Shown: in pieces, positions 63,264 through 64,000 of the stretch
How the letters are laid out: the number at the start of each line of letters is the position of its first letter
Numbering within the stretch: the first letter of the stretch is position 1
Source of the DNA: Lewinellaceae bacterium
GTDB taxonomy: Bacteria; Bacteroidota; Bacteroidia; Chitinophagales; Saprospiraceae
Assembly (NCBI GenBank): GCA_016708875.1
Contig: JADJFA010000002.1
Span: 310,001 to 374,000 of the forward strand
DNA: 64,000 nucleotides
Direction of reading: 5' to 3'
Notes under the pieces: generated by a model
What the model saw: the letters and a program-made list of their open reading frames with translations, nothing else
Told to the model about the DNA's origin: nothing
Database searches by the model: none
Program-made: the position numbers and the translations under genes

Positions 63264-64000
63264 ATGAAACTTTCCCTCTTTTCCCCCATCATTGCCCTCC
63301 TCCTTTTTTCGGCTCAAATGCTGCATTCCCAAATATTTGATGACTTTTCTGACAAGAATTTAGACCAAAACCCAAGTTGGGTCGGCGACACGGCCATTTT
63401 CAAAATTAGCAATGCTGGCGAACTCCAGCTTAATGCCATGGCAGCGGGCCAATCAGCGATTTTTGTAGCAGGCAATATGCCCGACAGCACTCTTTGGGAT
63501 TTTGATGTGCGTCTGGATTTTGCCCCGTCTACCCAAAACCTTGTGCGGATATACCTTCAAATTGACCAGACCGACCTCGCTGCCGCTAACGGATATTACC
63601 TCGAAATGGGCGAAACAGGTGCACTGGATGCCATTCGTTTTTTCAAGCAGGATGGGGCGACAAAATTGCTTTTGGCGACTGGGCAGCCTGGACTTGCAGG
63701 CACTTCCCCCAATCTCCATATCCGCGTAAAACGAACAGCATCAGGCAATTGGACGGTGGAAGCCGCCACCGTCAGTGCTGCTTTACAACCACAGTTCTCA
63801 TTGCAAGAGGCTACCTGGCCTGGTGGAACGAATCGCTTTTTTGGGTTTCAGTGCGTTTACACCATGTCAAATGCGACCAAGTTTTACTTCGACAACATCA
63901 ACATCCGTCCTGACTTGCCAGATACGCAGCCACCTGAATTGGTTTCAGCACAAGGCGATGATGTGACGCAAGTATCCGCCGTATTTGACGAGGATTTAGA
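63264..64000 (+). CDS. Start of a large exported protein (lamin-tail/Ig-like surface protein type), cut by the window edge
   Basis: Frame open from ATG 63264 to the window end (245 codons seen). Signal peptide MKLSLFSPIIALLLFSAQM. The first domain reads IFDDFSDKNLDQNPSWVGDT, AIFKISNAGELQLNAMAAGQ, LWDFDVRLDFAPSTQNLVRI and YLQIDQTDLAAANGYYLEMG, a beta-sandwich found at the start of many Bacteroidota lamin-tail surface proteins. FFGFQCVYTMSNATKFYFDN and ELVSAQGDDVTQVSAVFDED at the end begin the Ig-like block that commonly follows. The rest, probably including a T9SS domain, is outside the window. Confidence 0.85.
   Translation, partial: MKLSLFSPIIALLLFSAQMLHSQIFDDFSDKNLDQNPSWVGDTAIFKISNAGELQLNAMAAGQSAIFVAGNMPDSTLWDFDVRLDFAPSTQNLVRIYLQIDQTDLAAANGYYLEMGETGALDAIRFFKQDGATKLLLATGQPGLAGTSPNLHIRVKRTASGNWTVEAATVSAALQPQFSLQEATWPGGTNRFFGFQCVYTMSNATKFYFDNINIRPDLPDTQPPELVSAQGDDVTQVSAVFDEDL

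Overview
The window is bacterial chromosomal DNA from a member of the Bacteroidota, most likely a Saprospiraceae-type (Haliscomenobacter/Lewinella-like) organism. The evidence is the gene set: several exported proteins with type IX secretion (T9SS) C-terminal sorting domains and PKD domains, three DUF1573 proteins, DUF6340, a head-GIN (DUF2807) protein, Omp28, a CHAT protein, an S74 intramolecular-chaperone protein, futalosine hydrolase, and promoter elements of the Bacteroidota TAnnTTTG type. The genus assignment is inference.

Layout. 1-9 kb: broken copies of L-2-hydroxyglutarate oxidase (-), an exported amidohydrolase, a pair of M16 peptidases, yajC, a DUF6340 lipoprotein and a DUF3137 protein. 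9-13.5 kb: an NlpC/P60 lipoprotein and a large PKD surface protein. 13.5-22 kb (minus strand): PBP4-type carboxypeptidase, APC permease, DUF2071 protein, glycine dehydrogenase, GT-C mannosyltransferase-like protein. 22-27 kb: plsC, tRNA-Arg(CCG), a small exported protein, DUF5995, and a STAND-like ATPase (-). 27-32 kb: [2Fe-2S] ferredoxin, four-helix-bundle protein, IscX, KdsC-like phosphatase, FolD, DUF1573, head-GIN protein, a tiny acidic protein, Omp28. 33-46 kb: TerC, GH13 lipoprotein, Kup, lipoproteins, a 163-bp MITE, CHAT protein, T9SS PKD protein, CDF transporter, asparaginase-family enzyme. 46-58 kb: futalosine hydrolase, methyltransferase, PAP2, DUF1573, DoxX, EEP nuclease/phosphatase, orphan Cas6, thioesterase, DUF1573, CcmF, DUF4440. 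58-64 kb: T9SS cargo, a 1164-residue S74 protein, an SH3 lipoprotein and the start of a large exported protein.

Two properties run through the whole window. First, many genes carry one or more small indels, densest in the first 9 kb and often in mononucleotide runs (yajC, kup, cas6). The reading frames on both sides still match the family, so uncorrected sequencing error is more likely than mass pseudogenisation. Second, many gaps hold a long inverted repeat whose arms are built from short tandem words of about 7-9 bp. The word differs from site to site, while the two arms of one site match each other almost perfectly. One such element sits in frame inside a glycosyltransferase gene, one forms two alternative hairpins abutting a tRNA, and several include stop codons. 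These dyads are the most interesting and possibly undescribed signal here.
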